From the NCBI RefSeq assembly GCF_014643455.1, contig NZ_BMJM01000004.1, positions 186,001 to 250,000 on the forward strand: DNA of 64,000 nt, in the 5' to 3' direction. Shown one piece after another: positions 1 to 10,180 of the stretch. The DNA comes from Sandarakinorhabdus glacialis. GTDB taxonomy: Bacteria; Pseudomonadota; Alphaproteobacteria; Sphingomonadales; Sphingomonadaceae. The translations under genes and the position numbers were made by a program. Within the stretch, counting starts at the first letter, position 1, and each line of letters opens with the position of its first letter. Below the pieces are notes generated by a model. The model worked only from the letters and a program-made list of their open reading frames with translations, did not search any database and was not told the DNA's origin.

Positions 1-1446
1 GGCGCGAGGGCCCTGGAAACGCACGACGACGATGACGTCCCGGTCGAGCTCGCCGGCCTTGAAGGCGGTGAGCACGTCGTTCTGTTCGTGGAAGACGCGC
101 GCGGGGGCCTCGATGGTCCAACGCGTTTCGGCGACGGCGCTGGTCTTGAAGATGGCGCGGCCGAGGTTGCCCTTGACGAGGCGCATGCCGCCGTCGGGGG
201 AGAAAGGCGTAGCGACCGGGGCGAGGACCGAGGCGTCGCCGCTCAGGGGAGGCAGTGGCTGCCAGTCGATGGTTTCGCCGACCTTGACGGGGGCAGTGGT
301 CCATTCGGCGAAGCTGTTGCCGATAGTGAGGATGTCGGCGTGGGCGAGGCCGGCGCCGAGCAGCTCGCGGATGACGTAGCCCATGCCGCCGGCAGCCTCG
401 AAGGCGTTCACGTCGGCGGCGCCGCTGGGATAGATGTTGCAGATGAGGGGGACGGCGCTCGATAGGCGGTCGAAATCTTCCCAGTCGATGATGATGCCGG
501 CGGCGCGGGCGATGGCCGGCAGGTGGATGGCGTGGTTGGTGGAGCCGCCGGTGGCGAGCAGCCCGACGACGGCGTTGACGATGGCGCGTTCGTCGACGAG
601 GTGCCCGAGCGGGCGGGGGTCGTCGCCGCCGGCGCCGATGGCGGCGAGGCGGTGGATGGCGGCGCGGGTGAGGCCGTTGCGCATGGCGTTGCCGGGATTG
701 ACGAAGCTCGAGCCCGGCAGCTGCAGCCCCATCATCTCGAGGAACATCTGGTTCGAATTGGCGGTGCCGTAGAAGGTGCAGGTGCCGGCACCGTGATAGG
801 AGGCGGCCTCGGCATCGAGCAGCTCGGCCTGGGTGGCCTTGCCTTCGGCGAACAGCTGCCGGATGCGCTGTTTTTCCTTGTTGGCGAGGCCCGACGGCAT
901 TGGGCCGGCGGGGATGAAGACCGCGGGGAGATGGCCGAAGCGCAGCGCGCCGATGAGCAGGCCGGGGACGATCTTGTCGCAGATGCCGAGGAGCGCGACG
1001 CCTTCGAACATGGCGTGGGAGAGGGCGACGGCGGTGGCCATGGCGATGATGTCGCGGCTGCCGAGCGAGAGGTCCATGCCGGCTTGCCCCTGGGTGACGC
1101 CGTCGCACATGGCGGGGACGCCGCCGGCGACCTGTGCGGTGGCGCCGGCTTCGCGGGCGAAAAGCTTGATCTGCTCGGGGTATCGGCCATAGGGCTGATG
1201 CGCCGACAGCATGTCGTTATAGGCGGTGACGATGCCGATGTTCATCGCGGTGCCGGCGCGGATGACGGGCTTGTCGTCGCCGGATGCGGCGAAACCATGG
1301 GCGAGGTTGCCGCACGAAAGGCTGCCGCGGCGGGTGCCGGCCTCGCCTTCGCGGGTGATGAAATCAAGATAGATGCGGCGGCTGTCGCGCGAACGTTCGA
1401 TGATGCGCGCCGTCACGGCGGCAACGACCGGGTGCAGGGCTGTCAT
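1..1446 (-). CDS. edd: 6-phosphogluconate dehydratase, 3' end beyond the window
   Basis: This enzyme dehydrates 6-phosphogluconate to 2-keto-3-deoxy-6-phosphogluconate in the Entner-Doudoroff pathway. The frame starts at ATG 1446 behind a clear AAGGAG box and stays open for 482 codons to the left edge, so roughly the last fifth of a family protein of about 600 residues is missing. The iron-sulfur cluster cysteines of the IlvD/Edd family are visible: C114 in [11 protein letters not shown]156 in LLGICDKIV and about C222 in [14 protein letters not shown]. It is divergent from an MFS transporter. The partner genes eda, glk and zwf are about 57 kb away in this window, so edd is not in an operon with them here. 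Confidence 0.95.
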   Translation of the reverse strand, partial: MTALHPVVAAVTARIIERSRDSRRIYLDFITREGEAGTRRGSLSCGNLAHGFAASGDDKPVIRAGTAMNIGIVTAYNDMLSAHQPYGRYPEQIKLFAREAGATAQVAGGVPAMCDGVTQGQAGMDLSLGSRDIIAMATAVALSHAMFEGVALLGICDKIVPGLLIGALRFGHLPAVFIPAGPMPSGLANKEKQRIRQLFAEGKATQAELLDAEAASYHGAGTCTFYGTANSNQMFLEMMGLQLPGSSFVNPGNAMRNGLTRAAIHRLAAIGAGGDDPRPLGHLVDERAIVNAVVGLLATGGSTNHAIHLPAIARAAGIIIDWEDFDRLSSAVPLICNIYPSGAADVNAFEAAGGMGYVIRELLGAGLAHADILTIGNSFAEWTTAPVKVGETIDWQPLPPLSGDASVLAPVATPFSPDGGMRLVKGNLGRAIFKTSAVAETRWTIEAPARVFHEQNDVLTAFKAGELDRDVIVVVRFQGPRA

Positions 1447-1510
1447 TGAGGTCTCCTTGGAAGGAGTCTTCTAGCGCATGTGACCGGGTGACAAAGCCGC
1501 AAATCGCGTC

Positions 1511-3016
1511 ATGATTCGAATAACGGCGCGCAAAAGCGTCGAATATCCTTGGGAGGCATGTATCGAACCCGCGGCTGCTGCAGCGCTGGCGCTCGACGAA
1601 GAGGCCGGAAGATTGATCGAGACGCCGCACGGGGTTGCGGTGGCGAGGCCTTCGACAAGGGCGGCGAATGCCTGGGCGCTGGCGCAGGCGACGCGCGATC
1701 CGTTCGTGATCATGATCTCGATCTATATTTTCGCGCCGTTTTACGTGACGCGGGTCATCGGCGATCCGGTGCTCGGGCAGACCCTGGTGGCATCGGCGAA
1801 CAAATGGGGCGGGTGGTTCGTCATGCTGTCGGCGCCGCTTTTGGGGGCGATGATCGATCGGTTGGGGCCGAGGAAGCCGTGGCTGGCGGGCGTGGTGACG
1901 ATGATGGTGCTGCTGACGGCGGCGTTGTGGTTCACGCCGGTGGGGGGCGGCGGGCTGCCGCCGGGGGCGGTGCTGGTGATCCTGGCGGCCATGACGGCGT
2001 TGTTTGCCTATCACGAGATGCTCCACAACGCGCTGCTGTTGCCGGCGGCGGGTATGGAGGGTGCGGGACGGGCATCGGGGCTGGCGCTGGCCGGCGGCAA
2101 TGCCGTGTCGGTGCTGATGCTTGTCGGCGTGCTGTTCGCGTTCGCGTTGCCGGGCAAGGTCGACTGGAGCTGGTTGCCGGCGGTGCCGATGCTGGGGCTG
2201 AATGCGGCACTGGGCGAGCCGGACCGGATCCCGGCGTTGATCGTTGCGGTGGTGATGGGACTGGGGGCGATTCCGTTGTTTCGGCTGGTACCGGACATGG
2301 CGCGGACGGTGTTGAGCGTGCCGCAGGCGTTGCGGGCGGGAGCCGGCGATCTGGCGCGGCTGGTGCGCGAGGCGCGGGGGCATCGCAACCCGCTGGTCTT
2401 TCTGCTGGCGCGGATGATCTATACCGACGGGCTGACGGCGATCCTGGTGTTCGGCGGGCTGTATGCGGCGGGGCGGATGCAATGGGCGACGCTCGAGATG
2501 CTCGGCTATGGCATCATCCTGTCGCTTGCGGCGGTGGTCGGCGGGTTGCTGGCGGGGTGGCTCGACGATCGGATCGGGCCGAAGCTGGCGCTGAAGCTTG
2601 AGCTTTCGGTGTTGATGGTCATGCAGACGATGACGCTGGGCATGGCGCATGATCGCATCCTGTTCCGGCCGTGGGCGGGTACGCCGTTCTGGGACGGGCC
2701 GATGTTCACGACGCTGCCCGAAGTGGTGTTCCTGAGTATCGGCTGCGTGCTGGCGGTCTGTGTCTGCGCTGCCTATGCGTCGTCGCGGACGATGTTGACG
2801 CGGGTGGCACCGCCCGAAAAAATGGGCGTGTTTTTCGGGCTGTATGTGCTGTCGGGGAGCGCGACGATGTGGCTGGGGCCGCTGCTGATCGAGGCGGCGA
2901 CGCGCGCCGGGGGGACGCAGGCGTGGGGCATGGCGCCGGTGGTCGGAATGCTGGCCGTGGGCCTGGTGGTGCTGATGTTCGTGAAGGGTGGCGGGCGGCT
3001 GGAGGCGGGGGGTTAG
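1511..3016 (+). CDS. MFS transporter, Atg22/UMF1-like
   Basis: A polytopic inner-membrane protein of up to 501 residues with about twelve hydrophobic segments. The loop GAMIDRLGPRKPWLA resembles MFS motif A, and YTDGLTAILVFGGLYA resembles the DG-rich segment of the UMF1 (Atg22-like) family, whose substrates in bacteria are mostly unknown. The first 50 or so residues are not hydrophobic and no good ribosome site decides the start; TTG at 1613 is a shorter alternative. It is divergent from edd with a 64-base gap, so a role in sugar or sugar-acid export or uptake is possible, but that is only inferred from the neighbour. Confidence 0.75.
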   Translation: MIRITARKSVEYPWEACIEPAAAAALALDEEAGRLIETPHGVAVARPSTRAANAWALAQATRDPFVIMISIYIFAPFYVTRVIGDPVLGQTLVASANKWGGWFVMLSAPLLGAMIDRLGPRKPWLAGVVTMMVLLTAALWFTPVGGGGLPPGAVLVILAAMTALFAYHEMLHNALLLPAAGMEGAGRASGLALAGGNAVSVLMLVGVLFAFALPGKVDWSWLPAVPMLGLNAALGEPDRIPALIVAVVMGLGAIPLFRLVPDMARTVLSVPQALRAGAGDLARLVREARGHRNPLVFLLARMIYTDGLTAILVFGGLYAAGRMQWATLEMLGYGIILSLAAVVGGLLAGWLDDRIGPKLALKLELSVLMVMQTMTLGMAHDRILFRPWAGTPFWDGPMFTTLPEVVFLSIGCVLAVCVCAAYASSRTMLTRVAPPEKMGVFFGLYVLSGSATMWLGPLLIEAATRAGGTQAWGMAPVVGMLAVGLVVLMFVKGGGRLEAGG

Positions 3017-3031
3017 AAGCAGATAAGGGCT

Positions 3032-4090
3032 TCAGGCTTCGGGGTAGGCGCGGACGGCGGTCGGGACCAGCACGAGGGCGTCGCCGGCGACGAGGCCTTC
3101 GGGGGGCGCGGGGATGGTGGCTTCGATGATGGTGCCCGACGCGGTGGCGGTTTCGAGCGCGGCGTGGGCGCCGGTGCGGAGCATGCGGCGCAGGGTGACG
3201 GGGATGCCGGCGCTGCCGGGGGCGGCGATTTCGAATTCATGGGGACGAATGAAGGCGGTGGCGCTGCCGGCGGCCATGGCGGGGGCGCGGTTGGGCAGGC
3301 GGACGCCGCCGACGTCGATGGTGTCGCCGCCATCTGTGCTGCCGGCAATCGCGCGCGCCGCGACCCGGTTGGCACCGCCGAGGAAGTCGCAGACGAAGGC
3401 GGTGGCCGGGCGCTCCCAGAGCATCTCGGGGGTATCGATTTGTTCGATGCTGCCATGGTCCATGACAACGACGCGATCGGCGAGATCGAGGGCTTCGTCC
3501 TGGTCGTGGGTGACGAAAATCGAGGTCAAACCGGTGCGGTCATGGACTTCGCGCAGCCAGCGGCGGAGGTCCTTGCGGACCTTTGCGTCGAGAGCGCCGA
3601 AGGGTTCGTCGAGGAGCAGGATGCGGGGCTCGACGGCGAGGGCGCGGGCGAGGGCAACGCGCTGGCGTTGGCCGCCCGAAAGCTGGGCGGGGTAGCGGTC
3701 GCCGAGGTGGGGAAGCTGGACGAGTTCGAGAAGCTCGGCGACGCGGCGCTTGATTTCGGTGCGCGCGGGGCGGGTCTTGCCGGGGCGGACGGTCAGGCCG
3801 AAGCCGATGTTGTCGGCGACCGACATGTGCCGGAACAGGGCGTATTGCTGGAAGACGAAGCCGACCTGGCGATCGCGAGCGGCGCGGTTCGACATGTCCT
3901 CGCCGCCGATGCTGATGGTACCCGAATCGGGGAATTCGAGGCCGGCAAGGATGCGGAGGAGCGTGGTCTTGCCCGAGCCGGAGGGGCCGAGCAGGGCGAG
4001 GAATTCGCCTTCCTGGGCTTCGAGGCTGACGCCGTTCAAAGCGGTGAAGCCGCCGAACTGCTTGGTGACGTTGCTTGCCGAAACGCTCAC
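3032..4090 (-). CDS. cysA: Sulfate/thiosulfate ABC transporter ATP-binding protein CysA
   Basis: The 352-residue cytoplasmic ATPase energises sulfate or thiosulfate import. Walker [10 protein letters not shown] is at residues 35-43, the signature LSGGQ at 137-141, Walker B LLLDEP at 158-163 and the switch histidine of VTHDQDEA at about 195. The C-terminal extension after about residue 230 fits the regulatory domain of CysA/MalK-type ATPases. The start is GTG at 4090 with AGGA about ten bases upstream. It is the last gene of the leftward run sbp, TonB receptor, cysT, cysW, cysA, which supports sulfate rather than another oxyanion. Confidence 0.93.
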   Translation of the reverse strand: MSVSASNVTKQFGGFTALNGVSLEAQEGEFLALLGPSGSGKTTLLRILAGLEFPDSGTISIGGEDMSNRAARDRQVGFVFQQYALFRHMSVADNIGFGLTVRPGKTRPARTEIKRRVAELLELVQLPHLGDRYPAQLSGGQRQRVALARALAVEPRILLLDEPFGALDAKVRKDLRRWLREVHDRTGLTSIFVTHDQDEALDLADRVVVMDHGSIEQIDTPEMLWERPATAFVCDFLGGANRVAARAIAGSTDGGDTIDVGGVRLPNRAPAMAAGSATAFIRPHEFEIAAPGSAGIPVTLRRMLRTGAHAALETATASGTIIEATIPAPPEGLVAGDALVLVPTAVRAYPEA

Positions 4091-4139
4091 TGTTTATGTT
4101 CCTCGCTCGCGCTCGGTCTTCTCAATTTTCCGCAAACGC

Positions 4140-4982
4140 TCAATGCCCTCTCCCCGCGAGTTGCCCGGCATAGCGCCATTCGAGCAGCGACTTCAGCAGC
4201 AGCGTCACCAGCGCCAGCCCGGCGAGGAGCGAGGCAACGGCGAAGGCTGCGGCGAAATTATACTCGTTGTAAAGAATCTCGATGTGGAGCGGCAGCGTGT
4301 TGGTCTTGCCGCGGATATGGCCCGAAACAACCGAGACGGCGCCGAATTCGCCCATGGCGCGGGCGTTGCAGAGCAGCACGCCATAGAGCAGCCCCCAGCG
4401 GATGTTGGGCAGGGTGACGTGCCAGAAGGTGCTGAGGCCAGAGGCGCCGAGCGAGAGTGCGGCTTCCTCCTCGTCGCGGCCCTGTTCCTGCATCAGCGGG
4501 ATCAGCTCGCGCGCGACAAAGGGGAAGGTGACGAAGATGGTGGCGAGGACGAGGCCGGGGACGGCGAAGAGGATCTGGATGTCGTTGGCCTGCAGCCACG
4601 GCCCGAGCCAGCCCTGCATGCCGAACAGCAGCACATAGATCAGGCCGGCCACGACAGGCGAGACCGAGAATGGCAGGTCGATAAGGGTGACAAGGAAGGG
4701 CTTGAAGCGGAAATCGAACTTGGCGATTGCCCAGCTGGCGGACAGGCCGATGATGATGTTGAGCGGCACGGCGATGGCGGCGACGATCAATGTCAGCTTG
4801 AGTGCCGAGATGGCGTCGGGTTCGGCGATGGCGGCGGCATAGGCGGCGATGCCCTTGCGGAAGCCTTCGATGAACACTGCGGCGAGCGGCAGCGCAAGGT
4901 TGATGGCGAGGAAGCCGAGCGCCGCCGCGGTCAGGACCCAGCGCAGCCATCTTGGTTCGGCGGTCGCGGTTGCCGGCTTCAT
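4140..4982 (-). CDS. cysW: Sulfate ABC transporter permease CysW
   Basis: Inner-membrane permease of 280 residues that forms the sulfate channel with CysT. Several hydrophobic helices are visible, and the cytoplasmic EAA loop appears as [19 protein letters not shown], the segment that docks on the ATPase. The ATG at 4982 is chosen because it overlaps the cysT stop as ATGA, a typical coupled start; an upstream in-frame start at 5006 would overlap cysT further and is less likely. The gene lies 49 bases before cysA. Confidence 0.92.
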   Translation of the reverse strand: MKPATATAEPRWLRWVLTAAALGFLAINLALPLAAVFIEGFRKGIAAYAAAIAEPDAISALKLTLIVAAIAVPLNIIIGLSASWAIAKFDFRFKPFLVTLIDLPFSVSPVVAGLIYVLLFGMQGWLGPWLQANDIQILFAVPGLVLATIFVTFPFVARELIPLMQEQGRDEEEAALSLGASGLSTFWHVTLPNIRWGLLYGVLLCNARAMGEFGAVSVVSGHIRGKTNTLPLHIEILYNEYNFAAAFAVASLLAGLALVTLLLKSLLEWRYAGQLAGRGH

Positions 4983-5818
4983 ATGCCGCGGACCCGGCGT
5001 TGCCAACCCTGGACATAGTTGATCGCGAACAACAGCCCGAAGCTGATCACCAGCATGGTGGCGGCGATCGCGGTGGCGGCGGCGGTGTTGTATTGCTCGA
5101 GCTGGACGATAATCAGCAGCGGTGCGATTTCGGAGCGGAACGGCATGTTGCCGGCGATGAAGATGACCGAGCCATATTCGCCGACGCCGCGCGCAAAGGC
5201 CAATGCGCAGCCGGTCAGCAGCGCCGGCGATATGGCGGGCAGAATGACGCGGACGAAGGTTTGCCGACGGGAGGCGCCGAGCGAGGCGGCGGCTTCCTCG
5301 ACGTCGGCGCCGAGATCGGCAAGCACGGGTTCGACAGTGCGGACGACGAACGGCAGGCCGACGAAGATCAGCGCGACAACGACGCCCAATGGCGTGAAGG
5401 CGATATCGATGCCGAGCGGCACCAGCCAGCGGCCGAGCCAGCCATTGGGGGCGTAGAGCGCGGTAAGGGCGATGCCGGCGACGGCGGTGGGCAGCGCGAA
5501 CGGCAGGTCGACGAGCGCCGAGACGATTTTCTTGCCGAAGAAATCATAGCGGACGAGAACCCAGGCGGTGAGCAGCCCGAATACCGCGTTGATCGCGGCG
5601 GCAGCGGCGGCAGCGCCGAAGCTGAGGCGGTAGGCGGCAAGGGCGCGGCGCGAGAAGGCGGCGGCGACGAAGCCGTCCCAGCCCATGCCGGCCGAAGTGA
5701 TGAACACCGCCGACAGCGGGATCAGCACGGTGATCGACAGCGCCAGCACGGTGATGCCCATCGTCAGCCCGAAGCCGGGGAGGATGGACGGCTGGCGCTG
5801 GAGAATTCCGCTGGTCAC
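4979..5818 (-). CDS. cysT: Sulfate ABC transporter permease CysT
   Basis: Partner permease to CysW, 279 residues when read from GTG at 5818, matching the usual family length of about 280. The EAA loop is visible as [19 protein letters not shown]. The open frame runs further upstream to 5941, but that extension overlaps the end of the TonB receptor and encodes a non-hydrophobic stretch unlike the family, so the shorter start is preferred. Its stop overlaps the cysW start. The 67-base gap to the receptor gene suggests one transcript for the whole cluster. Confidence 0.9.
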   Translation of the reverse strand: MTSGILQRQPSILPGFGLTMGITVLALSITVLIPLSAVFITSAGMGWDGFVAAAFSRRALAAYRLSFGAAAAAAAINAVFGLLTAWVLVRYDFFGKKIVSALVDLPFALPTAVAGIALTALYAPNGWLGRWLVPLGIDIAFTPLGVVVALIFVGLPFVVRTVEPVLADLGADVEEAAASLGASRRQTFVRVILPAISPALLTGCALAFARGVGEYGSVIFIAGNMPFRSEIAPLLIIVQLEQYNTAAATAIAATMLVISFGLLFAINYVQGWQRRVRGI

Positions 5819-5885
5819 GCCAACCGCTTGCCGTGCCGGGGCCAAAGACGCAACTGCTGCGAAGACACAGGTTCCGCAGCGGCCG

Positions 5886-8255
5886 TCAAAAACGAGCCTT
5901 GGCGGTGACGCCGTAGGTGCGCGGATCACCCAATTGACCAACGATAAGCCCGGTGCTCGATGGCGCTGCGGTCAGGAAATCGAAATATTCGGTGTCAAAG
6001 GCGTTGCGGACCCAGCCGAACAGCTCCCAACCGCCTTGGGTGCGATAACCGGCACGGAGGTTGGTGAGGACATAGCCTTCGATGTTCTGGACGGTCGACG
6101 GCGTTGCGCTGGAGGAGAAATCCGACCGCAGGCTGCCATCGACGCCGACGTAGAAGTCGCCCTCCTGGCCGAAGACGGCGCTCGGGATACGGTATTCGGC
6201 GCCGTAGCTGATGGCGTATCTGGAAACGCCGGGAAGGCGGCCGCCGGACGCATCGACGAACTGGACGGCGCCCCCGGACAGTTCGATCGGCGGCGGCGCG
6301 CCGGGGAAGGAGATGTATTTGGCGTCGGTGTAGGCGAGGTTGAAATAGGCGTTGAGGTCTTTCGCCGGGCGCAGCGCGACATCGAGCTCGAAGCCTTCAC
6401 TGCGGACCTTGGGCACGTTGGCGAGATAGCCGCGGATGACGCCGACGGCACCGCTGATCACGGTCGCCTGGTAATCGGTGATGTCGGTGCGGAACGCCGC
6501 GAGGTTGATCGTTGCCGCGTTGCCACCGAACTGGGTCTTGAGGCCGAACTCGTAATGGTTGACGCTTTCGGGACGCACGGTGGCGAGTTCGGTCGCGGGG
6601 GTGACGCCGTCGGCGCGGGTGGGAATGCCCGACAGGTTGATGCCGCCCGACTTGAACGACCGTGCATAGGTTGCATAGGCGAGGATTTCGTCGGACGGCT
6701 TCCACGCTAGCGTGACGTCGCCCGACAGGTTCCAGTCGCTGAACACCGCCTGATAATTCTGGTTCTGCAGGACGCCGTTCTTGATCGTCTGCTGCGCCGG
6801 CGTCACCGGGGTCAGGCCGCCGGTGACGACCGAGCTGTAGGAACCGTCCTTCTTGTCGTAGTTGACGCGGACACCCGGCGCGATGCTGATGGTATCGCTG
6901 ACGTTCCAGGTCAGCTTGCCGTAAAGCGCGGCGCTGTCGTTCGTGTAGCGAATGTCGTTGTCCGAACGCAGGCCATTGATGAGGCCGGGGTTGGCGGCGT
7001 TGACGGTGGGCCCGAGCAGCCACAGCCCGGCGGCGCTGCCCTGTTCCTGGACGCCCTGGGTGTTGATCGTCTGGCGAAAGTAGAACAGGCCGACGACGTA
7101 GTCGAAGCGGTTGCTGCCGTTTGAGGTGAGGCGCAGTTCCTGGCTCAATTGGCGCTGTTGCGACGGATTGGCCGAGATCGTGGTGATCGGCAGCCCGGTG
7201 AAGTCGCGGTCGTTGCTGGGCAGCCAATCCCATTTGCGCCACGCCGAGATCGAGGTGATCGTCGCGGGCCCGATATCCCAGTTGGCGAGCAGCGAGGCGC
7301 CGGCGATGACCTGGCGCGCCTGTAGCGGCGAATCATTGTCGACAAGGCGGTCGAACGGATTGGTGCTGGCAGGGGCATAGTTCGACAAGCGGGCGAGATT
7401 GGCGAATTGCCGGTTGGCGGCGCGGGCGGTGGGCACGACCGTCACGTAATTCTGGGCAAAGGCCTCGGGATTTTGACGGTTGTAGTCGCCGCTGAGGGTG
7501 ACATCGATGGTCTCGCTGGCTTGCCAGAACAATTGCCCGCGCAGGCCCAGATTGTCGGTCTCGTTGACGTCGCGCCCGGTGACGGTGTTGAACAGGGTGC
7601 CGTTGCGCTTGGACAAGGAGACGCTGATGCGGGCCGCGAGCTTGTCGGCGACCAGCGGCCCCGACACGGAGGCCTTGGCCTGGATGAAATCGAGATTGCC
7701 GTAGCTGAGTTCGGCGCGGCCTTCGAAATCGAAGGTCGGGCGGCGCGTGGTGATGTTGAGCGCGCCGGCGGTGGTGTTCTTGCCGTAGAGCGTGCCTTGC
7801 GGCCCGCGTAGCACCTCGACCTGCTCGACATCGACGAAATCGAGCGTCGAGGCGGCGATGCGGGCGTAATAGACCTGGTCGATGTAGAGCCCGACGCCCT
7901 GTTCGATGCCGTCGTTGGTCAGGCCGAACGGCGCGCCGAGGCCGCGGATATTGATCGCCGTATTGCGCGGGTTCGAGGTGTTGAACTGGACGGTTGGCTG
8001 CAGCTGGACCAGCCGGCTGATGTTGAATGCGCCGGTCGATTCGATCTGGGCGCCGCCGACGACCGACACGGCGAGCGGGACGTCCTGGACGGCTTCGGAG
8101 CGGCGGCGGGCGGTGACGAGGATTTCGCCTTCATCGACGGGAGCGGCAGCGATCGCCTGGGCGGTTGCCTCGAGTGGCTGGGGTTGCGACTGGGCCTTTG
8201 CCGGCGTGATGGGCAGCGCGGCGATCGACATCAGCAGCAGGGCTTTGTTGGTCAT
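5886..8255 (-). CDS. TonB-dependent outer-membrane receptor within the sulfate operon
   Basis: A 789-residue protein with a signal peptide (cleavage likely after the AKA of PITPAKAQ), a plug domain from about residue 43 (GEILVTARRRSEAVQDVPLA), the conserved LRGPQGTLYGKNTTAG segment, and a beta-barrel ending in a terminal phenylalanine. Such receptors import scarce substrates across the outer membrane using TonB energy. GGAG lies eight bases before the ATG. Its place between the sulfate-binding protein and CysT suggests a sulfur compound such as a sulfate ester or sulfonate as substrate. That is inferred from position, because the barrel alone does not show specificity and a siderophore receptor cannot be excluded. 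Confidence 0.92.
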   Translation of the reverse strand: MTNKALLLMSIAALPITPAKAQSQPQPLEATAQAIAAAPVDEGEILVTARRRSEAVQDVPLAVSVVGGAQIESTGAFNISRLVQLQPTVQFNTSNPRNTAINIRGLGAPFGLTNDGIEQGVGLYIDQVYYARIAASTLDFVDVEQVEVLRGPQGTLYGKNTTAGALNITTRRPTFDFEGRAELSYGNLDFIQAKASVSGPLVADKLAARISVSLSKRNGTLFNTVTGRDVNETDNLGLRGQLFWQASETIDVTLSGDYNRQNPEAFAQNYVTVVPTARAANRQFANLARLSNYAPASTNPFDRLVDNDSPLQARQVIAGASLLANWDIGPATITSISAWRKWDWLPSNDRDFTGLPITTISANPSQQRQLSQELRLTSNGSNRFDYVVGLFYFRQTINTQGVQEQGSAAGLWLLGPTVNAANPGLINGLRSDNDIRYTNDSAALYGKLTWNVSDTISIAPGVRVNYDKKDGSYSSVVTGGLTPVTPAQQTIKNGVLQNQNYQAVFSDWNLSGDVTLAWKPSDEILAYATYARSFKSGGINLSGIPTRADGVTPATELATVRPESVNHYEFGLKTQFGGNAATINLAAFRTDITDYQATVISGAVGVIRGYLANVPKVRSEGFELDVALRPAKDLNAYFNLAYTDAKYISFPGAPPPIELSGGAVQFVDASGGRLPGVSRYAISYGAEYRIPSAVFGQEGDFYVGVDGSLRSDFSSSATPSTVQNIEGYVLTNLRAGYRTQGGWELFGWVRNAFDTEYFDFLTAAPSSTGLIVGQLGDPRTYGVTAKARF

Positions 8256-8330
8256 GGCATACTCCGAGGGCGCGATTTGTCCGGGTGGTGCGGGGCAACG
8301 CTTTGCAGGTCGGTTTGTCGATAATGGCGG

Positions 8331-9347
8331 TTAGCCGCCGCCTTCGTAGATCTGGTCGAACACACCGCCGTCGGAAAAGAAGATTGCCTGCGCCTTGGCC
8401 CAGCCGCCGAAGTTTCGGTCGATTTCGAACAATTGCATGTTCGGAAAACGATCGGCGTATTTGGCCGCGATCGCCGGGTCACGCGGACGATAGCCTTTGC
8501 GGGCGACAATCTCCTGTCCTTCGGGCGTATAGAGAAAGCGCAGATAGGCATCGGCGACGGCGCGGGTGCCGCGCTTTTCGACGACCTTGTCGACAATGGC
8601 GACGGCTGGCTCGGTGCGGATCGAAACCGACGGGCGGACGATTTCGAAACGGTCGGCGCCGAGCTCCTGTGCGGTCAGCAGCGCCTCGTTTTCCCAAGTG
8701 ATGAGGACGTCACCAAGGCCGCGTTCGGCAAAATTGACGGTGGCGCCGCGTGCACCCGAATCGAGGATCGGGACGTTGGCGAAGACGCGTTTGACATAGT
8801 CCTGCGCGGCGGCGGGCGAGCCGTATTTCTTCTGGCCATAGCCCCAGGCAGCGAGGAAATTCCAGCGCGCACCGCCGCCGGTTTTGGGGTTGGGGGTAAT
8901 GACCTTGATACCGGGACGGGCGAGATCGTCCCAGTCGCGGATGTTGCGCGGGTTACCCTTGCGGACCAGAAAAACGATAGTCGAGTAATAGGGGGTCGAG
9001 TTTTGCGGCAAGCGCGCTTGCCATTCGGCAGGGAGCAGCTTGGCCCGAGTCGAGATCTCGTCGATGTCCTGGCCGAGGGCGAGGGTGACGACATCGGCCT
9101 GGAGGCCATCGATGACCGACCGCGCCTGCTTGCCCGAGCCGCCGTGTGATTGGTTGATGACGACGTCGTCGCCGGTCTTGAGCTTCCAGTCGTGCGCAAA
9201 CGCTGCGTTGATGTCCTTGTACAGCTCGCGCGTCGGATCATAGCTGACGTTAAGGATCGAGACGGTTGCAGCAAGCGCCGTTGCAGGCATGAGCCACGGC
9301 GCCGTCAGTGCCGCTACGGCCGCGATGACGATGGCGATGCGGCGCAT
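8331..9347 (-). CDS. sbp: Periplasmic sulfate-binding protein
   Basis: A 338-residue extracytoplasmic binding protein with a signal peptide ending near ATALAATVS. The segment [15 protein letters not shown] and the stretch [19 protein letters not shown] are characteristic of the Sbp/CysP family that delivers sulfate or thiosulfate to CysTW. The closing part ends in YEGGG. It is the first structural gene of the cluster. Upstream lie an inverted repeat at 9382-9405 and a hairpin that separates it from the Rrf2 gene. Sulfate and thiosulfate binders cannot be told apart from sequence alone. Confidence 0.92.
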   Translation of the reverse strand: MRRIAIVIAAVAALTAPWLMPATALAATVSILNVSYDPTRELYKDINAAFAHDWKLKTGDDVVINQSHGGSGKQARSVIDGLQADVVTLALGQDIDEISTRAKLLPAEWQARLPQNSTPYYSTIVFLVRKGNPRNIRDWDDLARPGIKVITPNPKTGGGARWNFLAAWGYGQKKYGSPAAAQDYVKRVFANVPILDSGARGATVNFAERGLGDVLITWENEALLTAQELGADRFEIVRPSVSIRTEPAVAIVDKVVEKRGTRAVADAYLRFLYTPEGQEIVARKGYRPRDPAIAAKYADRFPNMQLFEIDRNFGGWAKAQAIFFSDGGVFDQIYEGGG

Positions 9348-9381
9348 TGCGGTTGTGATTCCCCTTTGTCACGCAAAGCTT

Positions 9382-9405
9382 ATTCCTATGCAGATGATAG
9401 GCAAT
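9382..9405. promoter_or_regulatory. Candidate operator upstream of the sulfate-binding protein gene
   Basis: An imperfect inverted repeat with arms CCTAT and ATAGG, extended by ATT and CAAT, separated by seven bases. It lies 35 bases before the sbp start, where a promoter would be expected. The symmetric AT-rich layout suits a dimeric repressor such as the Rrf2 protein encoded just upstream; that link is inferred. Confidence 0.35.
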
Positions 9406-9449
9406 AAGATTCTACTTGGCACGGCTAAAGTCCGGCTTCGCGCAACGTC

Positions 9450-9467
9450 AAACCCGCAGGCGGGTTT
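9450..9467 (-). terminator. Short hairpin after the Rrf2 gene
   Basis: AAACCCGC pairs with GCGGGTTT across a two-base centre, 15 bases downstream of the Rrf2 stop. Read leftwards the hairpin runs into TTTGACG rather than a long T run, so it is at best a weak terminator or attenuator between the regulator and sbp. Confidence 0.35.
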
Positions 9468-9482
9468 TGGCGTCGCTGCGTT

Positions 9483-9908
9483 TCAGGCGGCTTCGCGGGC
9501 GATCGACAGGTCGGCCAAGGTCGTGTGGTCGAGAATCGCGGCGGTATTGTCGCGCACCGTCAGCATGACCTTGCGAATGACGCAGGTCGATTCCTCGAAG
9601 CAGTCAGCGCAGCGCTGGTAGGCGGATACGGACACGCAGGGGACGAGAGCCAGTGGGCCTTCAATCATGCGGATGATCTCGCCGAAACTGATCTGGCTCG
9701 CCGGCCGGGCCAGGCGATAGCCGCCCATCTTGCCGCGGAAGCTTTCAACAAGGCCGCCGTTCTTGAGATCGAGCAGGATGATCTCGAGGAATTTGCGCGG
9801 CAATTTCTGGTCTCCTGCAATGACCGAGATTGGCACCGGCGCGACGCCGCCCGTGCGAGCGATGAAGATGAGCGCACGGAGTGCATAGCGGGAACGCTGG
9901 GTGAGCAT
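9483..9908 (-). CDS. Rrf2-family transcriptional regulator
   Basis: A 141-residue winged-helix regulator of the Rrf2 family (IscR, CymR, NsrR). The N-terminus LTQRSRYALRALIFIA and the recognition region KLPRKFLEIILLDLKNGGL are typical. Cysteines at 91, 100, 103 and 109 match the spacing of the cluster-binding cysteines of IscR-like members, so an iron-sulfur or redox-sensing form is plausible. ATG 9908 is preferred to the upstream start at 9929 because AGGG precedes it and the family begins with this motif. Next to sulfate-uptake genes it most likely controls sulfur or cysteine supply. Confidence 0.88.
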   Translation of the reverse strand: MLTQRSRYALRALIFIARTGGVAPVPISVIAGDQKLPRKFLEIILLDLKNGGLVESFRGKMGGYRLARPASQISFGEIIRMIEGPLALVPCVSVSAYQRCADCFEESTCVIRKVMLTVRDNTAAILDHTTLADLSIAREAA

Positions 9909-9986
9909 GATTGACCCTAGTCTATGCACCGCGGGACGTTAACGGGCAAGTCTGACGGGCGGTTCGCGATCCACATTGGGCGACAC

Positions 9987-10019
9987 GCCAAATGTACGGA
10001 ATATGTACCGATATTTGGC
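9987..10019. promoter_or_regulatory. Inverted repeat between the Rrf2 and UrcA genes
   Basis: Arms GCCAAAT and ATTTGGC flank a 19-base spacer that itself contains GTAC twice. It lies about 80 bases before the Rrf2 gene and 160 bases before the UrcA gene, in a 272-base non-coding stretch with divergent genes, so it could be an operator for either one. Confidence 0.35.
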
Positions 10020-10180
10020 AGGATCGTTACGGACGTCGTCCCGACTGCGCAACGTAAAAATGGCTAAGTCGTTGATATGGTGTGCGGCGGCTAACTTATT
10101 CGTGGTTGGCACGGGACATGCAAAGCACCGGATATCGGAGGCCGGGTGGTCCGGATCTTCGCCAACCAGAGGACTTCACC

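Noticed and set aside
1364-2650. A 428-codon minus-strand frame rich in His, Arg and Gln
   Set aside because: It lies antisense to the MFS gene and the edd start and has no recognisable protein features.
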